This document shows positions 48,107-57,687 of a DNA stretch of 64,000 nt, piece by piece. Position numbers and translations under genes: made by a program. The DNA comes from an uncultured Bacteroidia bacterium (GTDB lineage Bacteria; Bacteroidota; Bacteroidia; Bacteroidales; CAJPTX01). The stretch is taken from assembly GCA_947252645.1 (NCBI GenBank), contig CAMXWF010000013.1:15417-79416 (forward strand), given 5' to 3'. Every line of letters starts with the position of its first letter. Positions within the stretch are counted from its first letter, which is position 1. The notes under the pieces are model-generated. The model worked only from the letters and a program-made list of their open reading frames with translations, was not told where the DNA came from and ran no database searches.

Positions 48107-48193
48107 AATGCACTGCCGATTCTTTTACAATTAAGCGATCGTTTGCAGACCTTGTCAATAGCTCAAGCCATACGACGTTGAAGATTGCACCTA

Positions 48194-48232
48194 CTACTGC
48201 AAAGATGGGCATAATACTCCGTTTGGTGTTTT
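48194..48232 (-). repeat. 39-bp dispersed repeat, copy B
   Basis: Gap-free alignment with copies A and C. On the minus strand it reads VQNTKRSIMPIFAV, close to VQNAKRSVLSIVAV of copy C. No IS30 body remains beside it. Confidence 0.6.
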
Positions 48233-48272
48233 GCACCTTCAGGGGAGGGCTTCGAGGGGAGGGATTATAGCC

Positions 48273-48304
48273 AAAAAGAGGGCCTCAGGTTCTACCTGAG
48301 GCCC
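48273..48304 (-). terminator. Terminator of the cobalamin/T9SS locus
   Basis: A perfect 11-bp stem GGGCCTCAGGT / ACCTGAGGCCC with a 3-nt loop is followed by TCTTTTTGG on the minus strand, 27 bp beyond the stop of the 1,660-residue gene. Confidence 0.9.
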
Positions 48305-48330
48305 CACGAAAGTGCGCAGGTAGGTGGATC

Positions 48331-51300
48331 CTATTGTTTCACGACCCGCAGGGTGCGGATGCCATCGCCGGCCTCTACCACCAGCAGGTAGAGCCCGCTG
48401 GGCAGGACCGAGACGTCGAGCACTAGGATACTCTCGCCCTGTAGCCTGCAATGGCGCACCACCTGGCCCGTGGAGGCCACCAGGGAGAGCGCACGGGCCT
48501 CAGCCAAGCCCTCCAGGGTGAGCGTGGCGGTGGCTGGATTGGGATAGACCCTGAGGTCAGCCAGCACCGCGGGCTCCACGGGGGTCGGCTTGTTGGCCCG
48601 TGGTGCTATCAGCGCAGTAGCGACCACGTTGTGGCTAGTGCAAGTGAAAGCACAGGGGGTGGCGTAGAGCTGTTCGTTGATCACTAGCCCCTTGACCACG
48701 TAGCCCTCCTCGGCCTTGGCCGTGAAGAGGATCTTCTGGCCCACCTTCAGGAAATCGCCTGTCTGAAGGGGCTTACCATCACACGTGGCAGTGAGCGTGC
48801 CATGCTCGGGCTGCGTGAGGATGAGCCGTGGTAGCGACTCGAACCCGCAGACAATCTTTACGTCTTTGTCCTTGACGGTGTACTGCCCTGTGGCGGATAT
48901 GTCCTCGCCGTTGGCCGTCAGGGCCTTGAGCCTGTAGCCGGGCTGAGCCTGGGCTTTCACCGTCAGCACGGTGCTGGCAGTTACTTTGTCGCCACTCTTG
49001 AGGTCGCCGTTGGGGGTGGAGACGGTCAGGGAGCCCTCCTCGGGCTTGGGGGCGGTGAAGGTCACCGCGAAGATCTGCGCTGGGTCTATCTCGAACTCGC
49101 AGACGATCTTTACGTCTTTATCCTTGACGGTGTACTGCCCGGTGGCGGCTATGTCCTCGCCGTTGGCCGTCAGGGCCTTGAGCCTGTAGCCGGTCTGCGG
49201 GGTGGCCGTCACCGCCAGCTGCGTATTGTTTTTGACCAGTTCGCCCGCCTGTAGTGCCTTGCCATCGGCGGTCACGGAGAGCGTACCCTGCTCAGCCTTG
49301 GGCGTGGCGAAGGTCACCGCGAAAGTGTTGGGATCGCTCGGCTCAAATGTGGCCCAGATGCGAATGGCCCTGCGATTGGCAGCGCACGATTTGAAGCTCG
49401 TCCTATCGTAGCCATTGACAAAGATGGCCACCAGCTTATATCCAGTAGCAGGGGTGGCTTCGAGGAAGATATGAGTACCGCCCTGCACCGCCTCGCCGCT
49501 TGTAAGGGACTTCTGGGCGGTCTTCGCCGTCAGCGCGCCCACTGTGGGGAGCGGGGTGTCGATGGTGACAACGCAGGTGAACTCAGAGTTCTTCACGAAG
49601 TCGTGCTCTATGTGTACATCCTTGCCACTGACGGTGTAGGTGAAGTCGTTGGGGACACCGTCTTTCATAAGTTCCTCGCCATTGGCCTTAAGGGAAAGCA
49701 GGGAGTAGTCGGTTGCTTGGACCACTACAAGCAGATGGAGTACCGTGCCATCGGGGACTTTCTCGCCGCTCTTGAGGATATTCCCATCGGCCACCACATT
49801 CAGGGCGCCGGCCTCCTGGAGCGGTGTGTCGAAGGTGACTGCGTAGATGGCCGTGGGGTCAAGCTCGTAGCGACAGACGATCTCCACGTCCTTCCCCTGC
49901 ACGGTGTATTGCTTCGTGGCCCTGATGTCCTCGCCGTTTGCCGTGAGCTCAGCAAGCCGATAGCCCGTGGCGTGGTGCGCTTTTATCTCTAGCACGGAGC
50001 CATTGGGAACGGGGTCGCCGCTCAGCAGGCTATTTTGCCCAGTAGGCCTCACTTCAAAGCTGCCTTCCCTCTCATCGGGCAGGGCAAATGTGACAACATA
50101 GGACCCCGCGGGTACCTTTGCGAAGAGGTAGTCAAACACCACGTCCTTTCCATGCACTTGGTAATGCTTGAATGGCCGGATATCGTAAGCCCCCACCATG
50201 AGAGTTTGCAGCCAGTAGCCCGCGGCGGGCGTGGCCTCGACGAGCAGCTTTGTGCCATCGGGCAACTTGTTGCCGCTTTTAACCTCCGAGCCGTCCTCCG
50301 TGGTCACCTTGAAGGTGCCCTGCGTTGGGTTGGGCGCATCGAAGATCACCCTGTAGGTAGCCTTACCCTGGGAAAACACGCAGACGATCTGGACATCCTT
50401 GTCCTTGACCTGGTAGACCTTGGAGTCCGAGATATCCTCCCCGTTGGCGGTGAGGGACTCCAGATGATAACCGGCAGCAGGTGTAACCTCAATGACGATA
50501 TAGGCCCCTGCGATTAGGCGGTCACCACTTTTTAGCTTTTGCACATTCCTCTTGACGGTCAGGGAGCCCTGCGCCGGGTCGGGCGTGGTGAAGAGGATGG
50601 CATATGTGGGCTCAAATGCACAGACGATCTTTACGTCCTTGTCCTTGACGGTGTACTTTTTGGTACCCAAGATGTTCTCCCCGTTGGCGGTGAGGGTCTT
50701 GAGGAGGAAGGTCTTTTCTGGGGTAGCCTGGACATTCAACACGGTGCCGGCGAGCACCCTGTCACCACTCCTCACCTCTTGGCCTTCTGCCGTGGTCACC
50801 TTGAGGGAGCCCTGCGCCGGGTCGGGCGTGGTGAAGAGGATGGCATATGTGGGCTCAAATGCACAGACGATCTTTACGTCCTTGTCCTTGACGGTGTACT
50901 TTTTGGTACCCAAGATGTTCTCCCCGTTGGCGGTGAGGGTCTTGAGGAGGAAGGTCTTTTCTGGGGTGGCCTGGACATTCAACACGGTGCCGTCGGGCAC
51001 CAGCTCCCCGCTACGCACCTCTTGGCCTTCTGCCGTGGTCACCTTGAGGGTGCCCTGCGCCGGGTCGGGCGTGGTGAAGAGGATGGCATATGCATTCTCG
51101 ACCTCGCAGACAATCGCTACGTCTTTCCCGTTGACTGCATACTTCTTCGAAGCCAAGATGTCCTCCCCGTTGGCCGTGAGGTTTTTGATCTTGTAGGCAG
51201 CTGGAAGCTCCACGGTGAGGGTAGAGCCATCGGGCACCAGCTCCCCGCTACGCACTAGTCCCCCATTGGTTTTTATCGCGAGAGGGATCTCCGGCGAGCT

Positions 51301-53313
51301 ATTGGTGACTTTTCGGAAAGTTGTCGGCTGGGCAGCTGCTGCGTGGTGCAGGTCTTTTATCTCGCATACCTCGCTGGAGACCTCCCCGAACATGCCATTG
51401 TCGAGCAACATGGCACTCTGCACCATCACGAAGTCCACCTGGGAAAGGGTTACTGGATTACCATCCTGGTCCACGGCGTTGGCAATGTCAAAGGTAGTCC
51501 CCTCGCCGTCCACATAGCCAAGGGAGGAGTGGGGATTATTTTTTTCAGTAACCATCTTATCGCTGAGACGAGACCCCCAGAGCGTGTAGCTCTGCTTATC
51601 CTTCAACCACGAGGGCCAGTAGCTCTGCGTATGGAAATTATTCTTGGCCACGTAGCCCTGCGTACCATCGCTGGCCTCCCACCTGATATAGTCCTTCCTG
51701 ACGGTTTCATCGGTCGGCCTATAGTAAGTGACATGGTAGCGTCGTGTAATCCACTCTGGGTCGTTTTCGCACGCCCCCAAGAGCTCGTACCACTCCCCTG
51801 GATCGGGCTGGCCGTTGAGATTGCGGTCCTGCGCCACCCACACGATGGCCGGCTCGGGGTTGTCCCGAAAGTAGTTACCCTTGATGTGGAGATCATCGCC
51901 TGGCGTGTTCTGCACTGGGTGGTCGAAGCGGAAGACGAGCCGCCCACCGAAGTTGCCTAGGGAGATGTTGGCCTGCCCATCGTCGGCGAAATCTTTCGTG
52001 AGGTGCGCAAGCTTCTTCTCGTAGGTGTCGAGTTCAGGCTCTCCAAGCCCAAAGCCCTCTTGGTTGATGAACTGCCCGGGGCCTGGAAGGAATTCCATTA
52101 CCTCTAGGGGGAATGGGGAGGCCGGGCCACGGTAGAACAAGGGGAGGGCTGGGAACTGGTCGGCCGAGCCTTTATGCTTGGCCACAATCGTGCCATCGGG
52201 CTTCATTTCCACCAGGGTCTCAGGCCCGCCAAAACTCGTGATGTCTACCCACCACAGATGGCCCGTACGGGGGTCTTCCAGGGCCTCTCCATAGCCTGTT
52301 GACGCATGGTAGAGCTCCTGCACCTTATTGTCGTCGTGGAGCATGATACGCCAAACACCTCCCCCTGGGTTGTACATGGTGGAGGAAACGTAGAAGAGTT
52401 CATTCCTACTCGGACTCGCGGCCAAGGGCCCCGGCCGCCACGCCATGACCGATGGGTTCGCGTTGACGGGTACCCCCTTGATGACTTCAGCCTCCTTGAG
52501 GCTGGTAGCGGTATAGTCGATGCGGCAAATGCCCTCGTTGAGCTTGGCGCACCACAACTCGCCCTTGACGGTATAGCACGGGGAAAAATAATTCCCCAGC
52601 AACTTCCCGAGCACTTTCCACGTTGCCAAGTCCACGATGTACAAGCCTCGCACTTTCGGGTCGCCCTGTGGTTCCTGATCCTGAACCTCCAGCAGGATAT
52701 TCTTGCCGAACCTAAGGATGCGATCAATGCGCACGGGGTTGGGCAGCCCCTCTATGGCGGTAGGAATAGCCACCGGGAGGTTACCGGGATTCCACTTCTT
52801 GTCAATCTCGGGTGGCATGGGGCCAGTGGGGATAGTCATATCATCGAGGTTGACCTCGTAGAGGCCATAGGTGGTGCCCAGCAAGCCCTTGTGGTCGTCG
52901 AGCGGCATGAAGTGGTAGCAGTTCTCATTGGCCATAAACCACTCCGGCCCACCATGCCGTAAGCACTTCGGCAGCGCGCTCACCTCCTTGAGGGTTTTAG
53001 CCTCTATTTTCACCAGCTGCGACTTCTGCCGCTCGTCTTTACTCGTTACGTAGTAGTACTCGCCCTGCTGCACGGCGTACTGAGCGGTTTCCCCAAAGGG
53101 CGAATCTCCACCATTGGCCACCTCCATCGCCTTCAAATTCACCTTTCCATCGGGCGTAACGTGCAGCATGGTGCCCGGATGCCTCTGAAATGCGCCCTCG
53201 CACAGGTAAAGCACCCCCTGCCTGTAATCGGTGCTCTGGGCTTGTAGCCCCGGTGCGCCCACTGCCCATAGCAGGAGCAGCAGGGCCAAGCAACTATAAG
53301 TTCTCATATTCAT
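48331..53313 (-). CDS. T9SS-exported fusion: BtuG-like propeller + EF-hand surface domain + InlB B-repeats
   Basis: 1,660 residues. After the signal peptide (LALLLLLWAVGAPGLQAQ), residues ~28-400 form a DUF5074/YncE-like propeller (GVLYLCEGAFQRHPG). Residues ~450-660 hold the surface domain found alone in the 454-residue lipoprotein upstream (FGGRLVFRFDHPV, calcium-loop-like DRNLNGQPDPGEWYELLGA, GTTFDIANAVDQDGNPV). Eleven ~80-residue InlB-type B-repeats (LTANGEDI...YTVKDKDVKIVC) span ~690-1570, and a T9SS sorting domain ends the protein (PSGLYLLVVEAG). Last gene of the riboswitch-headed locus. It likely displays cobalamin-binding modules on a stalk; binding is inferred from homology and context, not proven. 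Confidence 0.87.
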   Translation of the reverse strand: MNMRTYSCLALLLLLWAVGAPGLQAQSTDYRQGVLYLCEGAFQRHPGTMLHVTPDGKVNLKAMEVANGGDSPFGETAQYAVQQGEYYYVTSKDERQKSQLVKIEAKTLKEVSALPKCLRHGGPEWFMANENCYHFMPLDDHKGLLGTTYGLYEVNLDDMTIPTGPMPPEIDKKWNPGNLPVAIPTAIEGLPNPVRIDRILRFGKNILLEVQDQEPQGDPKVRGLYIVDLATWKVLGKLLGNYFSPCYTVKGELWCAKLNEGICRIDYTATSLKEAEVIKGVPVNANPSVMAWRPGPLAASPSRNELFYVSSTMYNPGGGVWRIMLHDDNKVQELYHASTGYGEALEDPRTGHLWWVDITSFGGPETLVEMKPDGTIVAKHKGSADQFPALPLFYRGPASPFPLEVMEFLPGPGQFINQEGFGLGEPELDTYEKKLAHLTKDFADDGQANISLGNFGGRLVFRFDHPVQNTPGDDLHIKGNYFRDNPEPAIVWVAQDRNLNGQPDPGEWYELLGACENDPEWITRRYHVTYYRPTDETVRKDYIRWEASDGTQGYVAKNNFHTQSYWPSWLKDKQSYTLWGSRLSDKMVTEKNNPHSSLGYVDGEGTTFDIANAVDQDGNPVTLSQVDFVMVQSAMLLDNGMFGEVSSEVCEIKDLHHAAAAQPTTFRKVTNSSPEIPLAIKTNGGLVRSGELVPDGSTLTVELPAAYKIKNLTANGEDILASKKYAVNGKDVAIVCEVENAYAILFTTPDPAQGTLKVTTAEGQEVRSGELVPDGTVLNVQATPEKTFLLKTLTANGENILGTKKYTVKDKDVKIVCAFEPTYAILFTTPDPAQGSLKVTTAEGQEVRSGDRVLAGTVLNVQATPEKTFLLKTLTANGENILGTKKYTVKDKDVKIVCAFEPTYAILFTTPDPAQGSLTVKRNVQKLKSGDRLIAGAYIVIEVTPAAGYHLESLTANGEDISDSKVYQVKDKDVQIVCVFSQGKATYRVIFDAPNPTQGTFKVTTEDGSEVKSGNKLPDGTKLLVEATPAAGYWLQTLMVGAYDIRPFKHYQVHGKDVVFDYLFAKVPAGSYVVTFALPDEREGSFEVRPTGQNSLLSGDPVPNGSVLEIKAHHATGYRLAELTANGEDIRATKQYTVQGKDVEIVCRYELDPTAIYAVTFDTPLQEAGALNVVADGNILKSGEKVPDGTVLHLLVVVQATDYSLLSLKANGEELMKDGVPNDFTYTVSGKDVHIEHDFVKNSEFTCVVTIDTPLPTVGALTAKTAQKSLTSGEAVQGGTHIFLEATPATGYKLVAIFVNGYDRTSFKSCAANRRAIRIWATFEPSDPNTFAVTFATPKAEQGTLSVTADGKALQAGELVKNNTQLAVTATPQTGYRLKALTANGEDIAATGQYTVKDKDVKIVCEFEIDPAQIFAVTFTAPKPEEGSLTVSTPNGDLKSGDKVTASTVLTVKAQAQPGYRLKALTANGEDISATGQYTVKDKDVKIVCGFESLPRLILTQPEHGTLTATCDGKPLQTGDFLKVGQKILFTAKAEEGYVVKGLVINEQLYATPCAFTCTSHNVVATALIAPRANKPTPVEPAVLADLRVYPNPATATLTLEGLAEARALSLVASTGQVVRHCRLQGESILVLDVSVLPSGLYLLVVEAGDGIRTLRVVKQ
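48344..49193 (-). repeat. Near-identical ~850-bp duplication, copy 1
   Basis: Matches 53535-54384 (offset 5,191 bp). The first ~750 bp, to about 49092, appear identical; a few differences follow before the sequences diverge at about 49193. It encodes the last B-repeats and the T9SS sorting domain. Confidence 0.9.
50561..51046 (-). repeat. Tandem 243-bp near-identical units within the B-repeat region
   Basis: Units 50561-50803 and 50804-51046 are almost identical, with differences clustered near one end; a third, more diverged unit follows. Each is 81 codons, one B-repeat, so unit gain or loss keeps the reading frame. Confidence 0.85.
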
Positions 53314-53521
53314 ATACCTTAGGTTTTGCGGTTTCTATACTATCTCCAGTGGTGCGGCGTAGAATAAGTCCAGAGCGCAGGTGCAGCCGTGAACCAAGAG
53401 AGCACCCATACGAAAAGCAGCAACCCAACGCGTCCAAAGGCTATCCCTACTCTTCGCGCATTCCTTTCGAGAAAAACTTCCCACGTCGCACTTCAATAAC
53501 CCTTTCATTAACTCCTCTTCC

Positions 53522-56251
53522 CTACTGCTTGACCACCCGCAGGGTGCGGATGCCATCGCCGGCCTCTACCACCAGCAGGTAGAGCCCGCTGGGCAGGACC
53601 GAGACGTCGAGCACTAGGATACTCTCGCCCTGTAGCCTGCAATGGCGCACCACCTGGCCCGTGGAGGCCACCAGGGAGAGCGCACGGGCCTCAGCCAAGC
53701 CCTCCAGGGTGAGCGTGGCGGTGGCTGGATTGGGATAGACCCTGAGGTCAGCCAGCACCGCGGGCTCCACGGGGGTCGGCTTGTTGGCCCGTGGTGCTAT
53801 CAGCGCAGTAGCGACCACGTTGTGGCTAGTGCAAGTGAAAGCACAGGGGGTGGCGTAGAGCTGTTCGTTGATCACTAGCCCCTTGACCACGTAGCCCTCC
53901 TCGGCCTTGGCCGTGAAGAGGATCTTCTGGCCCACCTTCAGGAAATCGCCTGTCTGAAGGGGCTTACCATCACACGTGGCAGTGAGCGTGCCATGCTCGG
54001 GCTGCGTGAGGATGAGCCGTGGTAGCGACTCGAACCCGCAGACAATCTTTACGTCTTTGTCCTTGACGGTGTACTGCCCTGTGGCGGATATGTCCTCGCC
54101 GTTGGCCGTCAGGGCCTTGAGCCTGTAGCCGGGCTGAGCCTGGGCTTTCACCGTCAGCACGGTGCTGGCAGTTACTTTGTCGCCACTCTTGAGGTCGCCG
54201 TTGGGGGTGGAGACGGTCAGGGAGCCCTCCTCGGGCTTGGGGGCGGTGAAGGTCACCGCGAAGATCTGCGCTGGGTCTATCTCAAACTCGCAGACGATCT
54301 TTACGTCTTTATCCTTGACGGTGTACTGCCCCGTGGTGGATATGTCCTCGCCGTTGGCCGTCAGGGCCTTGAGCCTGTAGCCGGGCTGTGGCTCGGTTTT
54401 CACCGTCAGCACGGTGCCTTCCGCTACCAAAGCCCCACTCTTGAGGTCGCTGTTGGGGGTGGAGACGGTCAGGGTGCCATGTTCGGGAGCTGTGTAAGTG
54501 ATAGCAAGGACTTTCTCGAATTCAGCCCTGAGCTGCACTGCTTCACTTGGCATTCTGAATATATATCGATGGTCATCGGGGCTGTTGAACCCTATCTCAT
54601 GGTTGTTCCACGTAACCGACTTGGTTCGATAGCCGGGTTTCGGGACTGGAATAGCGCATACACGCTCACCGGGTAGCGCATACGAACGGCGATTAGCTTT
54701 CAAAATTGAAAATCCCAAATCACCTTGATGCCCGGGAACCTTCTCTGCCGTAACCTTGTAGCCCTTGGCCATCACCGCAGAAAATGCGACATCAGCAGTC
54801 ATTTGAAAACTCTTTGATCCATGCGATCCTGACAACAAATCTATCTCCTCCCCTCCCATGTGCGCCGTGAATGACGCTGCTAGGAATTCCTCGGTGTCTC
54901 CTTTTACTTTGGTTCTCAACCACGTGCCCTCATCGACCATGTCTCCATCTTGGTAATTTTTAGGGTCGCGAAACTTGCCTATCACGATTTTCCCGTGTTC
55001 TGGTTGTGTGATGCTAACCCTATACTGCTTCTTCTCCTGTAGCTCCGCCAAGCGGTAGGTACCGCGCGTAGCCGCGCTCCTCGATGGGAACAGGGGCAGC
55101 GAGGGAAAAGAATAGCGTACACCGAATGGATAGGAGTGCAGATCACCCTGTTGTCCTGGTGCAATTTCATGAGCCATCTCGCCCACACCGTAGCCACCAG
55201 AGAATGTGGAGAACCAGATATTGCCCGTGCGGGGGTCCTCTCGGCAGTTTCCATAGATGCTATTCCCAGTCCAAATAGGATTTGCTTTGGGCTGCGCAGC
55301 CGATAGGTCGATCCTAAGGATGGTGTTGGCCGACCAACTGTTGAAGTCCACCATGTAGAGAACATCCTCCCAAGTGCTGGCCGTGAGCCACCCTTCGTTC
55401 CAGCCCCAAGAAACGTAGGTGGGGACATGCATTACCTTTACATGCTGCCCCTCCCGCAGGGAATCCCCGCTGTGCACAATCTCCGTGAGGTAGGCAGTCT
55501 CCTTGGCGCACCAAAGTTGCCCCTCAAGCGTAACCACAGGCATGATGTAGCGTCCCAAGATCTTCTTGACCACCCTTTTCTGCTGGCGGTCGATGAGGTA
55601 AAGCCCCATCTCGGCAGAGCTGCTCCAGTCCTGCCCATCGGGGGCCTGCACGTTCACCGCAGCCACAATGTAGTTGCCCCAGCGTATAAGCTTATCTACA
55701 CGGGCCGGGGAAGGGAAGCCATCTATTTGAAGCGGGATAGCGCACGAACTCGCATCCACAGCCACACTAAGCGACCTTAGATTGACCTCGTAGATGCCGT
55801 AGGTAGTGGTAAGCCACCCCGTCGAGTCATCGAGCGGCAAGAAGTGATACACCTGCTCCCCCGCCATCCAGGCCTGGGGCGGTAGATGGTTGAACACCTT
55901 AGGCAGCGCGGCCTCTTTGACTAGCGTTTGCGCGTTGAGCTTCACCAGCTGGCTACCTGAATTCACTTGGCGGTAGTCCTTGCTGGTTACGTACCAGTGG
56001 TTGCCCTGCTGCACGGCATATTGCGCCGTAGTCCCCAACGGGGAAGCACCATTGACCTTGGCCAAGACATCGGCTGTTACCGCCCCATTGGAGGCCACAA
56101 AGTGCATCTCCCCGGGGGCATCGGTGAAGTTACCCTCTGCCAGGTAGAGCACCCCCTGCCTGTAATCGGAGCTCTGGGCTTGTAGCCCCGGTGCGCCCAC
56201 TGCCCACAGCAGGAGCAGCAGGGCGAGATTGCGAATAAACCTAGCATTCAT
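53522..56251 (-). CDS. T9SS-exported BtuG-like propeller with InlB B-repeats
   Basis: 909 residues, a paralogue of the 1,660-residue protein. It has the same signal peptide type, a propeller (~28-400, starting GVLYLAEGNFTDAPG), diverged B-repeat-like beta modules (~420-580), regular B-repeats (~590-815) and the same T9SS sorting domain. It lacks the EF-hand surface domain. Signal-peptide and C-terminal DNA are nearly identical to the paralogue, while the propeller differs, so the ligand-binding part has diverged between fixed export ends. It is 33 bp after the 454-residue lipoprotein gene in the same operon. Confidence 0.87.
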   Translation of the reverse strand: MNARFIRNLALLLLLWAVGAPGLQAQSSDYRQGVLYLAEGNFTDAPGEMHFVASNGAVTADVLAKVNGASPLGTTAQYAVQQGNHWYVTSKDYRQVNSGSQLVKLNAQTLVKEAALPKVFNHLPPQAWMAGEQVYHFLPLDDSTGWLTTTYGIYEVNLRSLSVAVDASSCAIPLQIDGFPSPARVDKLIRWGNYIVAAVNVQAPDGQDWSSSAEMGLYLIDRQQKRVVKKILGRYIMPVVTLEGQLWCAKETAYLTEIVHSGDSLREGQHVKVMHVPTYVSWGWNEGWLTASTWEDVLYMVDFNSWSANTILRIDLSAAQPKANPIWTGNSIYGNCREDPRTGNIWFSTFSGGYGVGEMAHEIAPGQQGDLHSYPFGVRYSFPSLPLFPSRSAATRGTYRLAELQEKKQYRVSITQPEHGKIVIGKFRDPKNYQDGDMVDEGTWLRTKVKGDTEEFLAASFTAHMGGEEIDLLSGSHGSKSFQMTADVAFSAVMAKGYKVTAEKVPGHQGDLGFSILKANRRSYALPGERVCAIPVPKPGYRTKSVTWNNHEIGFNSPDDHRYIFRMPSEAVQLRAEFEKVLAITYTAPEHGTLTVSTPNSDLKSGALVAEGTVLTVKTEPQPGYRLKALTANGEDISTTGQYTVKDKDVKIVCEFEIDPAQIFAVTFTAPKPEEGSLTVSTPNGDLKSGDKVTASTVLTVKAQAQPGYRLKALTANGEDISATGQYTVKDKDVKIVCGFESLPRLILTQPEHGTLTATCDGKPLQTGDFLKVGQKILFTAKAEEGYVVKGLVINEQLYATPCAFTCTSHNVVATALIAPRANKPTPVEPAVLADLRVYPNPATATLTLEGLAEARALSLVASTGQVVRHCRLQGESILVLDVSVLPSGLYLLVVEAGDGIRTLRVVKQ
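53535..54384 (-). repeat. Near-identical ~850-bp duplication, copy 2
   Basis: Counterpart of 48344-49193, in direct orientation. Confidence 0.9.
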
Positions 56252-56284
56252 GTCTTGCAGATTCTTAAGTGGATGTGAAGCCTA

Positions 56285-57649
56285 TCATTTCGAAGGGGCA
56301 ACGGGCTGCTTCTTGTAGTCGAGCATGGACATGTCCCAGGCGGTGGAGATCTCCGTGCTACTCTCACCTATCCAGCCGCAGTAGCAGAGCTGGCCATTCT
56401 GCACCTTGATGAAGTCCACGGAGTCGAGCACCACGGGGTTGCCCGCCTCGTCGATGGCGTTGTCTAGGTCGAAGCCGTGCTCCTCGCTCTCCTGCCCTTC
56501 CCGATACCAGTTCGCCAGGTTATCCACATAGCCCCACTGCCAGGGGTACTGGCGGTAGTAGCGGTTACCCGGCTTACCCGCCTTTTCGTCGCGGTAGTTG
56601 TTGGGAAGGCGCGTCCCGGTAAACGTGAGTTCCTTTTGGTCTGCCAACCAAGCCGGCCAGTAGCTATGCCGGTGGTAACTATTGGCCTGCACCCAGCCCG
56701 AGGAGTCGCCATTGTCGTGCGTGGGGTGGTATGCCGTGAAGCGGCAGTAGTCAGAGCCCTGCTGCTTGAAATCCGCGAAATCAGGCTCTGGTTCTGGCTT
56801 GTAGTAGGTTACCTTGTAGCCCCGGCGGTAGTACTTGGCATCGCCGCTAGGGTACAGCGGATCACCACGCCAGGTGGGGTCTTTATGCACCGAGCCGGCC
56901 AGCTCTATCCAGGTGTCCTCGGGATCCACCTTGCCGTTGCCATTCTTATCTTGGGCCACCCAGATGATGCCTGCCTCGCAGTTGGGGTTGGGGTTTAGCA
57001 CATTGCCCCAGATCATCAGGTCGTTGGCATTGGGGCGATTGGCGATGCGGTGGTCGAACTTAAACACGATATACCCTCCCCAGCCCCCCAGGGAGACCAG
57101 GGAGTTTCGCGCATCGTGGCAGAGCTGCTCGTTGAGCTGCTTAATGGCGTCCTGGTAGGTCGTGGCAGCTGGTAGCTCGTTGACAAATTGGGCCGGCGCA
57201 GGGCAGAAGTCCAAGATCTCCTGGATGTAAGGACTTTGAATCCAGATGGTGAACTCCTGCACTTTCTTTTGCTGTCGCTCCACCATAGTAAGGCGATACC
57301 TGTACTTGCCAGCCTCCTTCCCCTCTACCTGCAAGGTTTCCTCGTGGCCCACCTGCTTCCATGAGCTGGTGGCCTCATGGAAGCGCTCCCAGCAAAAGTT
57401 GCTCCCCCCAGCTGGGGCCTGGATGCCCCGTGACTGCCCCAAAGGGATCACCACCACCTGGGTGAGCGGTATGGTACCCGCCGGGGGCGGCAACACCCCA
57501 GGACCGGGATACTCCCCCTCCCCCACCACCTTCGTGCCCGGCAGGGGCGACGGTGCGGGTGCTGGTGCATCTTTCTGGCAGCCCCAAAGAGCCACGGAAA
57601 AAAGCAAGGTCAGCAACACAGAGTAAAATACCGTTGTAGGTCGCATCAT
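56285..57649 (-). CDS. EF-hand-type cell-surface lipoprotein of the cobalamin locus
   Basis: 454 residues with a lipoprotein signal (LLTLLFSVALWGC) and a proline-rich linker (~25-60). An Ig/PKD-like module (~65-135) leads to the main domain (~165-440): GGYIVFKFDHRI, the calcium-loop-like DKNGNGKVDPEDTWIELAGS, SYHRHSYWPAWL, FTGTRLPNN, and DNAIDEAGNPVVLDSVDFIK. The same domain occurs inside the 1,660-residue T9SS protein. Such lipoproteins are encoded next to BtuB/BtuG genes in Bacteroidetes; a role in cobalamin capture is inferred from position. The gene starts 38 bp after btuG. Confidence 0.82.
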   Translation of the reverse strand: MMRPTTVFYSVLLTLLFSVALWGCQKDAPAPAPSPLPGTKVVGEGEYPGPGVLPPPAGTIPLTQVVVIPLGQSRGIQAPAGGSNFCWERFHEATSSWKQVGHEETLQVEGKEAGKYRYRLTMVERQQKKVQEFTIWIQSPYIQEILDFCPAPAQFVNELPAATTYQDAIKQLNEQLCHDARNSLVSLGGWGGYIVFKFDHRIANRPNANDLMIWGNVLNPNPNCEAGIIWVAQDKNGNGKVDPEDTWIELAGSVHKDPTWRGDPLYPSGDAKYYRRGYKVTYYKPEPEPDFADFKQQGSDYCRFTAYHPTHDNGDSSGWVQANSYHRHSYWPAWLADQKELTFTGTRLPNNYRDEKAGKPGNRYYRQYPWQWGYVDNLANWYREGQESEEHGFDLDNAIDEAGNPVVLDSVDFIKVQNGQLCYCGWIGESSTEISTAWDMSMLDYKKQPVAPSK

Positions 57650-57687
57650 GGTATCCTCCCCATTGCATTTCTAGAATATTCAACCAT

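Noticed and set aside
48130..48158. TTGACA-N17-CTTAAT, an E. coli-like sigma-70 promoter, upstream of the sugar transferase
   Set aside because: Bacteroidetes use a different promoter type, and the -10 match is only partial; may be chance.
50539..51258. Repetitive plus-strand open frame that could be read as a repeat protein or CRISPR-like array
   Set aside because: The periodicity is exactly the 243-bp coding repeat of the minus-strand gene; no short direct repeats with unique spacers exist.
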